From: Rhizobium rosettiformans W3
Lineage (GTDB): Bacteria > Pseudomonadota > Alphaproteobacteria > Rhizobiales > Rhizobiaceae
Length of the DNA stretch: 64,000 nucleotides
Assembly: GCF_004912135.1 (NCBI RefSeq)
Contig: NZ_STGU01000003.1
Span: forward strand, 372,001 to 436,000
Direction of reading: 5' to 3'
Position numbers and translations under genes: made by a program. This document shows, one piece after another, positions 36,633 through 46,450 of the stretch. How positions within the stretch are numbered: position 1 is the stretch's first letter; each line of letters starts with the position of its first letter. The notes under the pieces are model-generated. The model did not search any database. It was not told the origin of the DNA and saw nothing but the letters and a program-made list of their open reading frames with translations.

Positions 36633-37643
36633 TCAGAGCGGCGGGATCTGGCCGAGCGGGATGAAGCCGAGCGCGGCGACGCCGTTCTGGATGGTGATCT
36701 CGGCCTCGCTGTCATCGCGGCCGAAGGCAAGCGCTCTGAGCACGTTCGCGACGTTGTCGATCATGTCGGACTGTTCCGGATAGGCGGTCTTCATGGCGTC
36801 GCGCCAAGCCTTGATCTGCTCGACTTCCACCTTGATGCGCCCGGAGATAAGGCCGTCTTCGCCCACTTCGAAGGGTCCGCTGAGCGTCAGCACACGTCCC
36901 TCGCCGAGGTCGACCACCATGCGGCGGATCTCGCCCCTGGTGCCGTAGAGCCGCTGCTCCTGCGCGACGCGCGGGTCGAGCAGGCCGCCCTTGTCGACGA
37001 AGGTGGCGTCGAGGCTTGCCGAAACCGGCGGCAGGGCGATCTTCGTGCCGTCGATGGAAACCGAGACGTCGCGCACGAGTGTCGCGTAATCCAAATTGCC
37101 TTCGTTCTGGCGGACATGCGACTGGGCACTCGGCGCCGTTACCTGAAGCTGCAGGCTGGAGACGGTGGAGGTCACCGTGGCGTTGAGCCCTTCCATCATC
37201 AGCGAACTGCGCGACAGGCCGGACAGTCCGATCCTGAAGCTCGACTGCATGTTGGTCCAGTCGAGCGCCGTGTTGAAGCCGAGCGCCGAGCGGATCTCGG
37301 CCGGTCCATCCAGCTCCCAGACCACATGGCCCGGATTGTAGATCTGGGCCGCCGCCCGCACGGGGCCGAAGGACGCGGCCACACCCTGGAAGTGGTCGTC
37401 GAAGGAGAGGCGCGAGCAGTTCAGTCGGAACCGGAAGGGGTAGCCGCCCATGTCCGCATTCTCGCATGAGGCGGTGACACCGGCCGGGTTTCCGCCGGCG
37501 AAGAAGGTCAGGATGCGATTCTTCAGATATTCGGCTGCGAAATACCACCCGACGCTATAGACAGCGATGACGAGGACGATCAAAACGCCCAGCCGAACAA
37601 CCTTTCGGCTGACCGGGCTTTGCGAGTCGGTCGACATGGCCAT
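36633..37643 (-). CDS. DUF2125-domain protein
   Basis: A 336-residue protein with one N-terminal membrane anchor (LGVLIVLVIAVYSVGWYFAA, about 18-37) and a long periplasmic domain with the DUF2125 pattern (CENADMGGYPFRFRLNC, FGPVRAAAQIYNPGHVV). The family is restricted mainly to alphaproteobacteria and has no known function. It ends convergently 10 bases from the dehydrogenase gene and is divergent from chaC. Confidence 0.9.
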   Translation of the reverse strand: MAMSTDSQSPVSRKVVRLGVLIVLVIAVYSVGWYFAAEYLKNRILTFFAGGNPAGVTASCENADMGGYPFRFRLNCSRLSFDDHFQGVAASFGPVRAAAQIYNPGHVVWELDGPAEIRSALGFNTALDWTNMQSSFRIGLSGLSRSSLMMEGLNATVTSTVSSLQLQVTAPSAQSHVRQNEGNLDYATLVRDVSVSIDGTKIALPPVSASLDATFVDKGGLLDPRVAQEQRLYGTRGEIRRMVVDLGEGRVLTLSGPFEVGEDGLISGRIKVEVEQIKAWRDAMKTAYPEQSDMIDNVANVLRALAFGRDDSEAEITIQNGVAALGFIPLGQIPPL

Positions 37644-37691
37644 GGGTTACTCCTCGTTGCGATCAGGCGAATTGTTGGATTGGCGTGCGAT

Positions 37692-38213
37692 ATGGACGAA
37701 TTTTGGGTCTTTGGCTACGGCTCGCTGATGTGGAATCCCGGCTTTCCCTATGAGGAGCGGGTGCTGGCCCGGCTCGGTGGCTATCGTCGTGCACTCTGTG
37801 TCCGGTCCTATGTCCATCGCGGCACCGAAGAGCGTCCCGGCCTCGTTCTCGGTCTCGACCGCGGCGGCTCCTGCAAGGGTGTGGCCTTCCGCGTCTCGCC
37901 GTCCGATTGGACCGCCACCGTCGACTATCTGCGCGAGCGCGAGCTGGTCACCAGCGTCTATCTCGAGCGCCATGTCCGCACCCTCCTGGCCGATGGTCGC
38001 GATGTCCGCGCGCTCACCTACGTCATCGACCGGGCCCATCCGCAATATGCGGGCGCCGTCACGGTCGAGGAGGCCGCCCGGATCGTCAAGGCTGCCGTCG
38101 GGCGGTCGGGGCCCAATCCCGTCTACGTCGCCAACACCGTCGCCCATATGCGCGAGCTCGGCATCCGCGACCAGTGGCTCGAAAACGTGGCGTCACAGAT
38201 CGCGCGAGACTGA
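37692..38213 (+). CDS. ChaC-like gamma-glutamylcyclotransferase
   Basis: 173 residues starting MDEFWVFGYGSLMWNPGF, which carries the YGSL motif binding the gamma-glutamyl group; the catalytic Glu lies in LRERELVTSVY. ChaC enzymes split glutathione to 5-oxoproline and Cys-Gly in the cytoplasm. The upstream extension to 37620 overlaps the divergent DUF2125 start and is rejected. Confidence 0.93.
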   Translation: MDEFWVFGYGSLMWNPGFPYEERVLARLGGYRRALCVRSYVHRGTEERPGLVLGLDRGGSCKGVAFRVSPSDWTATVDYLRERELVTSVYLERHVRTLLADGRDVRALTYVIDRAHPQYAGAVTVEEAARIVKAAVGRSGPNPVYVANTVAHMRELGIRDQWLENVASQIARD

Positions 38214-38242
38214 TCCCACAATCGATCGTTGAGGGAATGCGC

Positions 38243-39025
38243 TCAGAGCGCTCCAAGTTCCTTCAGCCGGTTCACGGCCGTTGCCGGCAGCGGCAGCTTC
38301 GGGTTCTCCTTCGCCGTCTTGATCAGCAATTCGTCGCTCGCCGCCTCCAGCCGCTGCATCAGCGTTGCATGCATGACGTCGGGATCAAGCCCCGGCTCGA
38401 TCGGCGGCAGGATGCGCACGACGAAATGCCCGGGGAAGCGGAGGAACTTGCGGCGCGGCCAGAAGAGGCCGGGATGCATGGCAACCGGCACGACCGGGAC
38501 ATTGATGTCGCGATAGAGGCGCGCGATGCCATACTTGTATTCGGGCGCCGCACCCGGCGGACGGCGGGTGCCTTCGGGATAGATGATCAGCTGGCGGCCA
38601 TTGGCCATTTCGAGCTTGGTGCGCTCGATCACCTGCGCCATGACCTTGCCCTTGGCGCCGCGATTGACCGGGATCATCCGCTGCTTGGCCACGTACCAGC
38701 CGAAGATCGGGATCCATAGCAGTTCGCGCTTCAGGATGTAGACCGGATCGTCCAGCCAGGGCAGGAGCGCATAGGTGTCCCAGAAGGACTGATGCTTCGG
38801 CGCCAGGATGTAGCCACCCTCCGGAATGTTCTCGAGCCCCTCGACCGTGAAGGTCGTGCCGACGATCTTCTCCATCAGCCAGTGGTTGGAGCGCGCCCAA
38901 TCTTTTGGCACGAAGTAGGCCTTCTTGCGCGGCAACAGGAAATAGATCGGCGAAAGCACGATCATCCGGATGATCAGGTTCGCATAGAAGGCGGTGTTGA
39001 AGAGGATGGAACGCAGCGCAATCAT
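38243..39025 (-). CDS. 1-acyl-sn-glycerol-3-phosphate acyltransferase family protein (PlsC-like)
   Basis: A 260-residue acyltransferase with an N-terminal hydrophobic anchor, the HX4D catalytic motif (APKHQSFWDTYA), the substrate-binding IPVNRGAKG, and the PEGTR motif (YPEGTRRPPG). It would acylate lysophosphatidate or related lysolipids at the inner membrane. Rhizobia have several paralogues, so the substrate is uncertain. Confidence 0.92.
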   Translation of the reverse strand: MIALRSILFNTAFYANLIIRMIVLSPIYFLLPRKKAYFVPKDWARSNHWLMEKIVGTTFTVEGLENIPEGGYILAPKHQSFWDTYALLPWLDDPVYILKRELLWIPIFGWYVAKQRMIPVNRGAKGKVMAQVIERTKLEMANGRQLIIYPEGTRRPPGAAPEYKYGIARLYRDINVPVVPVAMHPGLFWPRRKFLRFPGHFVVRILPPIEPGLDPDVMHATLMQRLEAASDELLIKTAKENPKLPLPATAVNRLKELGAL

Positions 39026-39106
39026 ATCGTGAGGCTCTCGAGGGCGGGCGAAACCGTCCTTAGAGCAAAAGTCTCCTCAGCAAAAGCACAAGCTTTCCCG
39101 CAAGCG

Positions 39107-39835
39107 TCAGGATGCCCGACCAGACTCGGTGATTTCCCCCTCGGGGCGCAGGCCCTGGTCACGGCTCCAACCGGTCACGCCACGGATATAGGCGATGACC
39201 GTCTTGCCGTATTCGGCCAGCATGGTGCGCATCGCATCCGGCTCGCTGTACCAGGCGCGGGTCTTCAGATCAGAATTGACCACGGGATAGCCGATGAAGT
39301 CGGTGTCCGGGTCGCTGCGCCGCAGTTCCATCAGGCTTCGGGCGAGATGGTAGTTGCTGGTGACGACCAGCACGGAGCGGTAGCCCTTGTCGCGGGTCCA
39401 GATGGCCGTCTCATTGGCATTGCCGATCGTGTCGATCGCGCCATAGCCAATATCGACGCAACATTCGAAGATCTCGGGCGAAGTGCGTGTCGCCTTGCGG
39501 ATCTGGCCTGGTGTGGTCTGCGGGTTCACGCCCGAGATCAGCAATCGCTCACCATAACCGCGCCTCAGGAGATCGATCGCCTGCTCGATCCGCTGGTAGC
39601 CGCCGGTCAGCACGACGATTGCATCGGCCTTCACCGTCTCGGGCGGACGCATGCTGGTGACCGAATCAGCAAAGATCAGAAAGCCCGCGACCAGAACGGC
39701 GGCGCACAGGATCACGAGCATGCCGCCATAGCGCAAAGCCCTGCGTATCAAGCCTTTTCGCGAGAAAAGGCCAGCGCCCGATCCGGGCCGGCCGTTTCGC
39801 CACGCTCGATTTGAGGTCATCCGATCCATGCTCAT
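39107..39835 (-). CDS. YdcF-family (DUF218) membrane protein
   Basis: About 242 residues: one N-terminal membrane segment (YGGMLVILCAAVLVAGFLIF) and a DUF218 domain with VVLTGGYQRIEQAIDLL, GNANETAIWTRDKGY and VVTSNYHLARSLMELRR. Family members include ElyC/SanA, linked to envelope integrity at low temperature; the enzymatic role is unknown. Several close ATGs exist; 39835 was taken. Downstream of ftsX, 70 bases apart. Confidence 0.88.
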   Translation of the reverse strand: MSMDRMTSNRAWRNGRPGSGAGLFSRKGLIRRALRYGGMLVILCAAVLVAGFLIFADSVTSMRPPETVKADAIVVLTGGYQRIEQAIDLLRRGYGERLLISGVNPQTTPGQIRKATRTSPEIFECCVDIGYGAIDTIGNANETAIWTRDKGYRSVLVVTSNYHLARSLMELRRSDPDTDFIGYPVVNSDLKTRAWYSEPDAMRTMLAEYGKTVIAYIRGVTGWSRDQGLRPEGEITESGRAS

Positions 39836-39905
39836 TGCCCGTGAATAGCCGGGATTTCCCACAGCGAACAGGCGGCTTTAAGGCAAGTCAACATGCGAGT
39901 TTTGG

Positions 39906-40896
39906 TCAGTCGTCCAGCAGACCGTCCGTCCGGGCCGGATCCGAGCGGATCAGGTCGATCTCATAGATGGTCCGCATGACCGTCAAACGTGCAGTCAGCG
40001 TCGTCAAAAGGGCGATGACGATCATGGTCGCGAAGATGCCGAGATAGCCGCCCCAGCCGATCGTGAAAGTGCCGAAGAGAGCCGTCGCCTGGTCGCTTTC
40101 CGGGGTTGCCAGCGACCGGCTCTGCCAGAAGCTCGCCAGCGCAAAGAAGCTTGCTGCGAGCACGGCGCCCACGGCCGCCCCCTTCAGGCTGATCTTCAGA
40201 AAGTGCTTCTGGAATTCCTGCGCGACGAAGGTGCCCTCCGCCCCGACGAAATGCAGGACCTCGATGATATGCCGGTTGCCGGACAGGGCACCACGGGTGG
40301 CAAAGACGACGGTCAGCACCATGGCGGTGAAGACGAGGATCAGGATGCCCGAGCCGATCAGCACGGTCGTGCGCGCCATCTGCACGAGACGGTCCACCCA
40401 GGTGCGGTGGTCGTCGAGGAAGGCCTGCGGCACTTCCTCCTTCAGGAGGGCCCGCATGGCTTCGAAATCGGGCGGATTGGTCTCGTCGATGGTAATGACG
40501 ATCAGGCGAGGCACCGGCAGATCATCGAGGTTCAGACCTGTTCCGAGCCACGGTTCAAGCAGACGGGCCGTGGCGCTGTCGTCCATGATCTGCCCGTCAC
40601 GGGTGCCGACAAAGGTCAGTGCCAGATCGCGCGCCTTGATCAGCGCCGCACCCATGTCCAGCCCTTCCTCGGGCTTGATCTGGATGGTGATCTCGCGGGA
40701 GATCTGGCTCTGCCAGCCGGCGGCGGTGGCGCGCACCATGGATACGGCGCCGAGCGTCAGGCAGGCCAGGAAAGCCATGATGGCGATTACCACCATCAGC
40801 GCATTGCCCTGAATGTTGGAGGGCGGCAGGATCGGCCCGGTCGGCCGCACCGTCATCTCGACGCGGCGCTTCTTCTGAGCGGGGTTCTGCGGGATC

Positions 40897-40904
<8 letters not shown>
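39906..40904 (-). CDS. ftsX: Cell division protein FtsX
   Basis: A 332-residue membrane protein with four hydrophobic segments (first at about 36-60, then three in the C-terminal half) and an extracytoplasmic loop between the first two. It partners the FtsE ATPase and couples septal events to peptidoglycan hydrolases. The coding region overlaps the ftsE end by 8 bases. Confidence 0.94.
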
Positions 40905-41556
<652 letters not shown>

Positions 41557-41755
41557 AGGGGGCCCAGTCTGACGTGTCCGAGGTCTGGGGCTCGTAAACG
41601 AAGATCGTCAACGGCCGGTAAATGTGCGCCGGTGAGCATGGCTTTTCAGCCCTCTTTCCGAAGCATTAACCATTTGAATTTACGTCTGGTGAGGATTCGT
41701 TTCAACCGCCGACTTTCGGGGTATCCGATTTTGGCTGTGCGAAAGGTCCGCATGC

Positions 41756-42418
41756 ATGAGCGCTTTCCGTCACCAGAAGCAGGCCGCTGCCGCGGACTTC
41801 GACCTCCTGCCGCCGGACCGTGCCCGCCGCCGGATCGAACCCCTCAATCAGCGCATGGGGCGCAGCGACGTGGTCGATGCGCAGTTCGTCACAGTGCGGG
41901 AACCGTCCCGGCCGTCTTCGCGACCTGCCGCCGCTCAGACAGCGTCGACCCCGCAGATGGCACCTTTCGACGTCGGCGCCTTGTTCCGTACCGCTGTTGA
42001 CGCCATCGAGGCCCGCCTGCAGCGGCTTTCGGATGTCGCGTTCTCGCTCCTCGTCGCCATCGCCTTCGTCTCGATCTTCTCGCTGGCCGGGCAGGTCGTC
42101 TTCGGCAGCGGCGAGCATCCGGATATCGAGGCCAAGCCGCTCGACTTCACCCATGTCAATCTGACGCCGCAGGATCGCAACGGCATGCGGGTGCTGTTGC
42201 TCAACGCCATCGTCGAGAACCGCACCCAGCGCGAGATTTCGCTGCCCAAGCTGCGGGCCGACCTCGTGCTCGATGGCCAGGTGATTGCAAGCACCTATAT
42301 CGAGCCGCCGGTCGCAAGCCTTGATGGCGGCGAGAGCCGCGGGATCGTCACCCGGCTCCAGCATCCTGGTGGAAAAACGCCGGAAGTCCGGCTTTCCTTC
42401 GAAGAGGCGGGTGCCTAA
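41756..42418 (+). CDS. Membrane protein of unknown function upstream of hpt
   Basis: 220 residues. A polar, Pro/Ala/Arg-rich N-terminal 85 residues is followed by one hydrophobic segment (FSLLVAIAFVSIFSLAGQVVF, about 97-117) and a beta-type C-terminal domain (VLLLNAIVENRTQREISLPKLRADL). That domain resembles those of DUF3426/FxLYD-type anchored proteins, but I cannot assign it firmly. It is divergent from ftsE and 80 bases upstream of hpt. Confidence 0.8.
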   Translation: MSAFRHQKQAAAADFDLLPPDRARRRIEPLNQRMGRSDVVDAQFVTVREPSRPSSRPAAAQTASTPQMAPFDVGALFRTAVDAIEARLQRLSDVAFSLLVAIAFVSIFSLAGQVVFGSGEHPDIEAKPLDFTHVNLTPQDRNGMRVLLLNAIVENRTQREISLPKLRADLVLDGQVIASTYIEPPVASLDGGESRGIVTRLQHPGGKTPEVRLSFEEAGA

Positions 42419-42498
42419 GAGGCTCTGGTGTGCTATGGCCCGTGCCTTTCCGGCATAAGCCGCAGAGGCCCTGAAGGTTGACCAGCAAGGAGTTTCCC

Positions 42499-43041
42499 AT
42501 GCCCGTTGTTCGCGGAAAGAACATCGAACCGCTCTTTACCGCCGAGCAGATCCGGCAGCGCAATCTCGAGCTTGCGCAGGACATCATGAAAGGTCCTTGC
42601 GATGACCTTCTCGTCATCTCGGTGCTGAAGGGCTCCTTCATCTTCGCTGCCGACCTCATTCGTGCGTTGCATGACGTGGGTCTCGCGCCGGAAGTCGAAT
42701 TCATCACCCTGTCCAGCTATGGCACAGGCACCGTGTCCCAGGGCGTGAAGATCATCAAGGACATCGACAGCGACGTGAAGGGGCGCAACATCCTCCTGAT
42801 CGACGATATTCTGGAGTCCGGCCGCACGCTGCTGTTTGCCAAGGAACTGATGTATGAGCGAGGTGCCGCCAATGTCACGATCGCGGTGCTGCTCGACAAG
42901 AAAGTGAAGCGAAAAGAAGTGTTTGAGGCCGACTATGTGGGCTTCGAATGCCCCGACTATTTCGTCGTCGGCTACGGCATGGATGTCGCCTATGCCTTCC
43001 GCGAATTGCCGTTTGTCGGCGTCGTTACCGGCGAGGCGTGA
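42499..43041 (+). CDS. hpt: Hypoxanthine phosphoribosyltransferase
   Basis: A 180-residue purine salvage enzyme converting hypoxanthine or guanine plus PRPP to IMP or GMP. The PRPP-binding motif is ILLIDDILESGRTL, with SVLKGSFIFAADL and SSYGTGT for pyrophosphate binding. ATG 42499 has AAGGAG eight bases upstream. Confidence 0.95.
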   Translation: MPVVRGKNIEPLFTAEQIRQRNLELAQDIMKGPCDDLLVISVLKGSFIFAADLIRALHDVGLAPEVEFITLSSYGTGTVSQGVKIIKDIDSDVKGRNILLIDDILESGRTLLFAKELMYERGAANVTIAVLLDKKVKRKEVFEADYVGFECPDYFVVGYGMDVAYAFRELPFVGVVTGEA

Positions 43042-43191
43042 GCTGTCCCTGGACGGCACATCCTGCCCTCGTCTGGCAGTGAGCTGTTAACCATCGCGCC
43101 GGACTCACCGTCCGGCGTTTACCACTCGACAAGGAAAGTCTGGTGATTTGCCTCTCGCAAGAGTCAATTGACGCGGGAGAAGAATTCAACC

Positions 43192-43551
43192 ATGGCGAGA
43201 ATCCTCATCACCGAAGACGAAGTCTCCCTGCGCTCCTTCGTGGCGCGTGCGCTGCGCCTGGACGGCCACGAGACACATGAGGCTGCCGATGGCGCCGAAG
43301 GTCTCGAAAAGCTCTCCGAAGGCGCGTTCGACCTGCTTCTGTCCGATATCCGCATGCCGGTCATGGACGGCATCGAACTCGCGCACCGCGCCCATTCCGA
43401 ATTCCCGGCGATGAAGATCCTGCTGATGACGGGTTATGCCGAACAGCGCGAGCGCGCCGATGACCTCTCGGCAAAGATCGTCGACGTCGTGTCCAAGCCC
43501 TTCGCGCTTCCGGATATCCGCAAGGCGGTTGCCTCTGCCCTGGCGGGTTGA
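43192..43551 (+). CDS. cpdR: Response regulator CpdR
   Basis: A 119-residue stand-alone receiver. The acidic pocket (TEDE, D in LLLSDIRMPVMDG, phospho-acceptor near Asp52), Thr in LLMTGYAEQRERADDL and Lys in VSKPFALPDIRKAV match CpdR of alphaproteobacteria. It directs ClpXP to its cell-cycle substrates when unphosphorylated, downstream of CckA-ChpT. The sequence is very close to the rhizobial CpdR pattern that I recognise. Confidence 0.92.
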   Translation: MARILITEDEVSLRSFVARALRLDGHETHEAADGAEGLEKLSEGAFDLLLSDIRMPVMDGIELAHRAHSEFPAMKILLMTGYAEQRERADDLSAKIVDVVSKPFALPDIRKAVASALAG

Positions 43552-43584
43552 GCCGGCAACAAACGACACATCGCCGAATAGACG

Positions 43585-43606
43585 AACGCCCGCTCATGCG
43601 GGCGTT
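43585..43606. terminator. Hairpin terminator between cpdR and the TIGR02302 gene
   Basis: A perfect nine-pair stem (AACGCCCGC / GCGGGCGTT) with a TCAT loop between convergent genes. The flanking T tracts are weak (GTCGTTTC on the plus strand). Confidence 0.6.
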
Positions 43607-43635
43607 GTCGTTTCTGTCGTGCTCTCTCTTTAGCT

Positions 43636-46317
43636 CTACTGGATGTCCAGGAGCCGCTCCAGATAGCGCCGCTCGATCTCGGGGCTGGAGTTCTCGCCAA
43701 GCTTTTCACGGATCGCTTCGAGGATCTCGCGGGCGCGTTGCACGTCGATCTCGTCGGGAACCTTGACCTGTTCGCCGAAGTCGGGGCCGTTGGTGGCGCG
43801 CGGGCGACCGAGCGGGTCGCGGCCGTTCTGGTTGCCCTGGCCCTGGCCCATCTGCGGACCCTGTCCGCCCTGGCCCTGCTGCGCCTGCATCATCTGGTTC
43901 ATCATGTCGCGGGCGCCCTGGCGCAGAGCCTCCATGGCTCGTCCCTGGCCTTCCACGGCCGGACCGCCCTGACCCTGGCCGAGCGCTTCGCCGGCGCCCT
44001 GCATTTCTTGCTGCGCCTCGCCGAAGCCCGGGCCCGGCTCCATGCCGAGACCCTTCAGGCCCTCCTGCAATTCGCCGAGCTGCTGACCCAGCTGATCCTG
44101 CTGCTCGCGCAGCTGGCGCAGGGCCTCCCTCAGCTGTTCGGCGGTCATGCCGTCCAGGTTCTGCTGTCCCTGCTGCCCTTGCTGGCCCTGTTGACCCTGC
44201 TGGCCTTGCTGCTGCTGACCCTGTTGCTGCTGGCCCTGGGCACCTTCTTCGCCCTGCTGAGGATCGCCACGCTGCATGCGGTCGCGCAGGGCCTGGTCCA
44301 GACGGAAGGTCTCGTCCATCAGGCGCTGCTGTTCCTGCATGATCTCGCCGAGCTTGTCGATCTGGCGGCGGGCCTCGCTGTTCTGCTGCTGCTGACCCTG
44401 CTGCGGACGTCCAGCCTGCAGGTTGTTCATCATGCGCTGCAGTTCGGACAGAAGCTGCTGCGCCTGATCGCGATTGCCGGAGCGGGCGAGGTTTTCCAGC
44501 TGGTCGAGCATGTTGTCGAGGTCCTGCTGGCGCAGGATGTTCTGGGCATCCTGCTGCGGCTCGCCCTGTTGGTTGGGCATGCGCTGAGCCAGCGCCTGGA
44601 GGAATTCCTGCATGGCGGACCGAAGTTCGGCCATCAGCCGCTGGATTTCCTCATCCGTGGCGCCATTCTCCAGCGCATCGGACAGTGCCTGCTGGGCGTC
44701 GCGCAGGCGGCGTTCGGCAAGCGACAGGTCGCCATCCTCGATGCCGAGCGCAATCTCCCAGAGATAGTCTGCCGTGTCCTTCAGCTGTTCCTCGCCGCGC
44801 GCCATGTTCATGCGGGCGCGGGCGCTTTCGAGCGCAATGAAGTTGCCGAGGTCGGGAATGGTCTCGTCCGCACGCAGCACGATCGCTTCGTTGAAGGCGA
44901 TCGCCTGCGACATCCGGCGCGTGTCGAGCGCAAAGATCTGCCGCTGCTCGGCCACGGAGGCTGCGAGCGGTTCAGCGAAATTACGCGAGGGCAGCTGCAT
45001 CTCGATCGGTTCGCTGCGGCCGAGCTGTCCCGCACCATCGGTGGCTACAAGCGTGATCTTCACCATCTGTCCGGCCAGCGGATGTTCGGTGATGTTGCGG
45101 CTCGCAACGCCCTTGGTATCGCGCGCATTGTGGCGCGGCAGATCGAGCTTGTAGTCGGGCAGCGGATAGAGCGGGGTCGCGTCCGGCTGCTGCTCCAGCG
45201 GCACGATCTCGGCATGGGCCTCACGCAGACCATAATCATCCTTGGCGGTGAAGGCGATCTCGAGCGCACCGTTGATCGCGCGGCGCGGCGTGCCGTCGAA
45301 GGCGATTTCCGGCGCCCGGTCCGGGGTGACCCCGATCGTCCAGGTACGGTCGGCAACGCGCAGCTCGCCGGCCTCGTTCAGTTCTAGCTCGTGGGTGCGT
45401 GCCACCATGGGGGCACTGGGCGCCGGGGCGGGCGGGGGTGTCGGGACAGCCGTCTGGCTGACTGCGTCCACCTCTGTGCCGGCCGCCTGCTGGCGCGCCG
45501 GGTCCTGCTTTTCGGCGACATCGAGGACGGCGCCATCCGACTGCTGGACGAAAAGGACCTTCTCGTCGGACGGACCACCGCTAATGCGTACGGTGATCTT
45601 CGACTTCTGCGGCACAGTCACGCCGGCTGCATCCTGGGTGCCGAGGCCCGAGAGGAAGACCGGCGGCTGGCCGGTATAGCCCGGCGGCGTGATCCAGGCG
45701 TCGATGCGGATCGTCGGCGCCTCGCTTTCCGGTACGTGCTGGCGGAAGGCATCGGCAATCGAGCCGGCACCATTGGAGCCGGAATAGGCGAGGGCGGTGA
45801 CGAAGAGCAGGGCCGGCACGGCGCGCAGGGCATAGCGGTCGTAGCGAGCGATGTCGGGCTGCGGCAGGCCGGCATCGAGCGCTGCAATGCGCTCGGCCAT
45901 GCGCCGCTGGTGCTCCTGCCAGAGCGCGCGGGCAAAGGGCGTCTCGGCGGAGAGCTGGTCGTCCTGCACCGCCACCGGCTGGTGGGCAAGCCCGTTGCGC
46001 TCTTCGAGCAGCCGGTCGGCTTCTGCAATGCTCGGCAGCTTGAGCTTCAGGAAGGGCAGGAAGGAGGCAACGAAGGCAAAGACGAGGATGAACACCATCG
46101 CCAGGCGGACGAGGTCCGGGACTTCGCGGTAGACGCCGAACCAGGCGAGCGCCACGAAGAGGGCAGCGATGCCGAGGACGGGAAGGAAGAGCGGCAGCAG
46201 ACGCTCGGCAAAGAGCACGGAGCGGGCGAGCACACGTTTCAGACCGACGCGACGCGCGAGCGTGGGGTCGTCCTTTAAGGCGCCTTTCCTGTGGCCGGCC
46301 GGGCGGGAAGAGCTCAT
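43636..46317 (-). CDS. TIGR02302-family membrane protein
   Basis: An 893-residue alphaproteobacterial protein. Two N-terminal membrane segments (about 33-51 and 62-82) and a third near 170 precede a large extracytoplasmic region with Pro-rich linkers (about 285-305). From about 615 to 850 it is extremely Gln/Gly/Met-rich, with QQG repeats and predicted coiled coil. The family has no assigned function. It lies upstream of no obvious partner; lysA is 133 bases upstream on the same strand. Codon use looks normal. Confidence 0.92.
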   Translation of the reverse strand: MSSSRPAGHRKGALKDDPTLARRVGLKRVLARSVLFAERLLPLFLPVLGIAALFVALAWFGVYREVPDLVRLAMVFILVFAFVASFLPFLKLKLPSIAEADRLLEERNGLAHQPVAVQDDQLSAETPFARALWQEHQRRMAERIAALDAGLPQPDIARYDRYALRAVPALLFVTALAYSGSNGAGSIADAFRQHVPESEAPTIRIDAWITPPGYTGQPPVFLSGLGTQDAAGVTVPQKSKITVRISGGPSDEKVLFVQQSDGAVLDVAEKQDPARQQAAGTEVDAVSQTAVPTPPPAPAPSAPMVARTHELELNEAGELRVADRTWTIGVTPDRAPEIAFDGTPRRAINGALEIAFTAKDDYGLREAHAEIVPLEQQPDATPLYPLPDYKLDLPRHNARDTKGVASRNITEHPLAGQMVKITLVATDGAGQLGRSEPIEMQLPSRNFAEPLAASVAEQRQIFALDTRRMSQAIAFNEAIVLRADETIPDLGNFIALESARARMNMARGEEQLKDTADYLWEIALGIEDGDLSLAERRLRDAQQALSDALENGATDEEIQRLMAELRSAMQEFLQALAQRMPNQQGEPQQDAQNILRQQDLDNMLDQLENLARSGNRDQAQQLLSELQRMMNNLQAGRPQQGQQQQNSEARRQIDKLGEIMQEQQRLMDETFRLDQALRDRMQRGDPQQGEEGAQGQQQQGQQQQGQQGQQGQQGQQGQQNLDGMTAEQLREALRQLREQQDQLGQQLGELQEGLKGLGMEPGPGFGEAQQEMQGAGEALGQGQGGPAVEGQGRAMEALRQGARDMMNQMMQAQQGQGGQGPQMGQGQGNQNGRDPLGRPRATNGPDFGEQVKVPDEIDVQRAREILEAIREKLGENSSPEIERRYLERLLDIQ

Positions 46318-46450
46318 CCGTCTGGTCTCCGAGAGCGCCGCGCAACGTCACGGCTGATTGTTCTCGAAGATAGCAGTCTTTGTGGCGAAGACGAGGGCGG
46401 CAAGGATGAGGCGAGGGTTTTTCCCGCCTCATCGCCGAATTGTGAATGGA

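Noticed and set aside
43738-45387. Long plus-strand ORF (549 codons) opposite the TIGR02302 gene
   Set aside because: It is Leu/Ala-rich shadow coding produced by the Gln/Gly-rich repeats of the real gene on the other strand; it has no ribosome site or recognisable domain.
46405-46433. Hairpin GATGAGGCG/CGCCTCATC after lysA as terminator
   Set aside because: The stem is good, but no T run follows on either strand, so I did not call a terminator.
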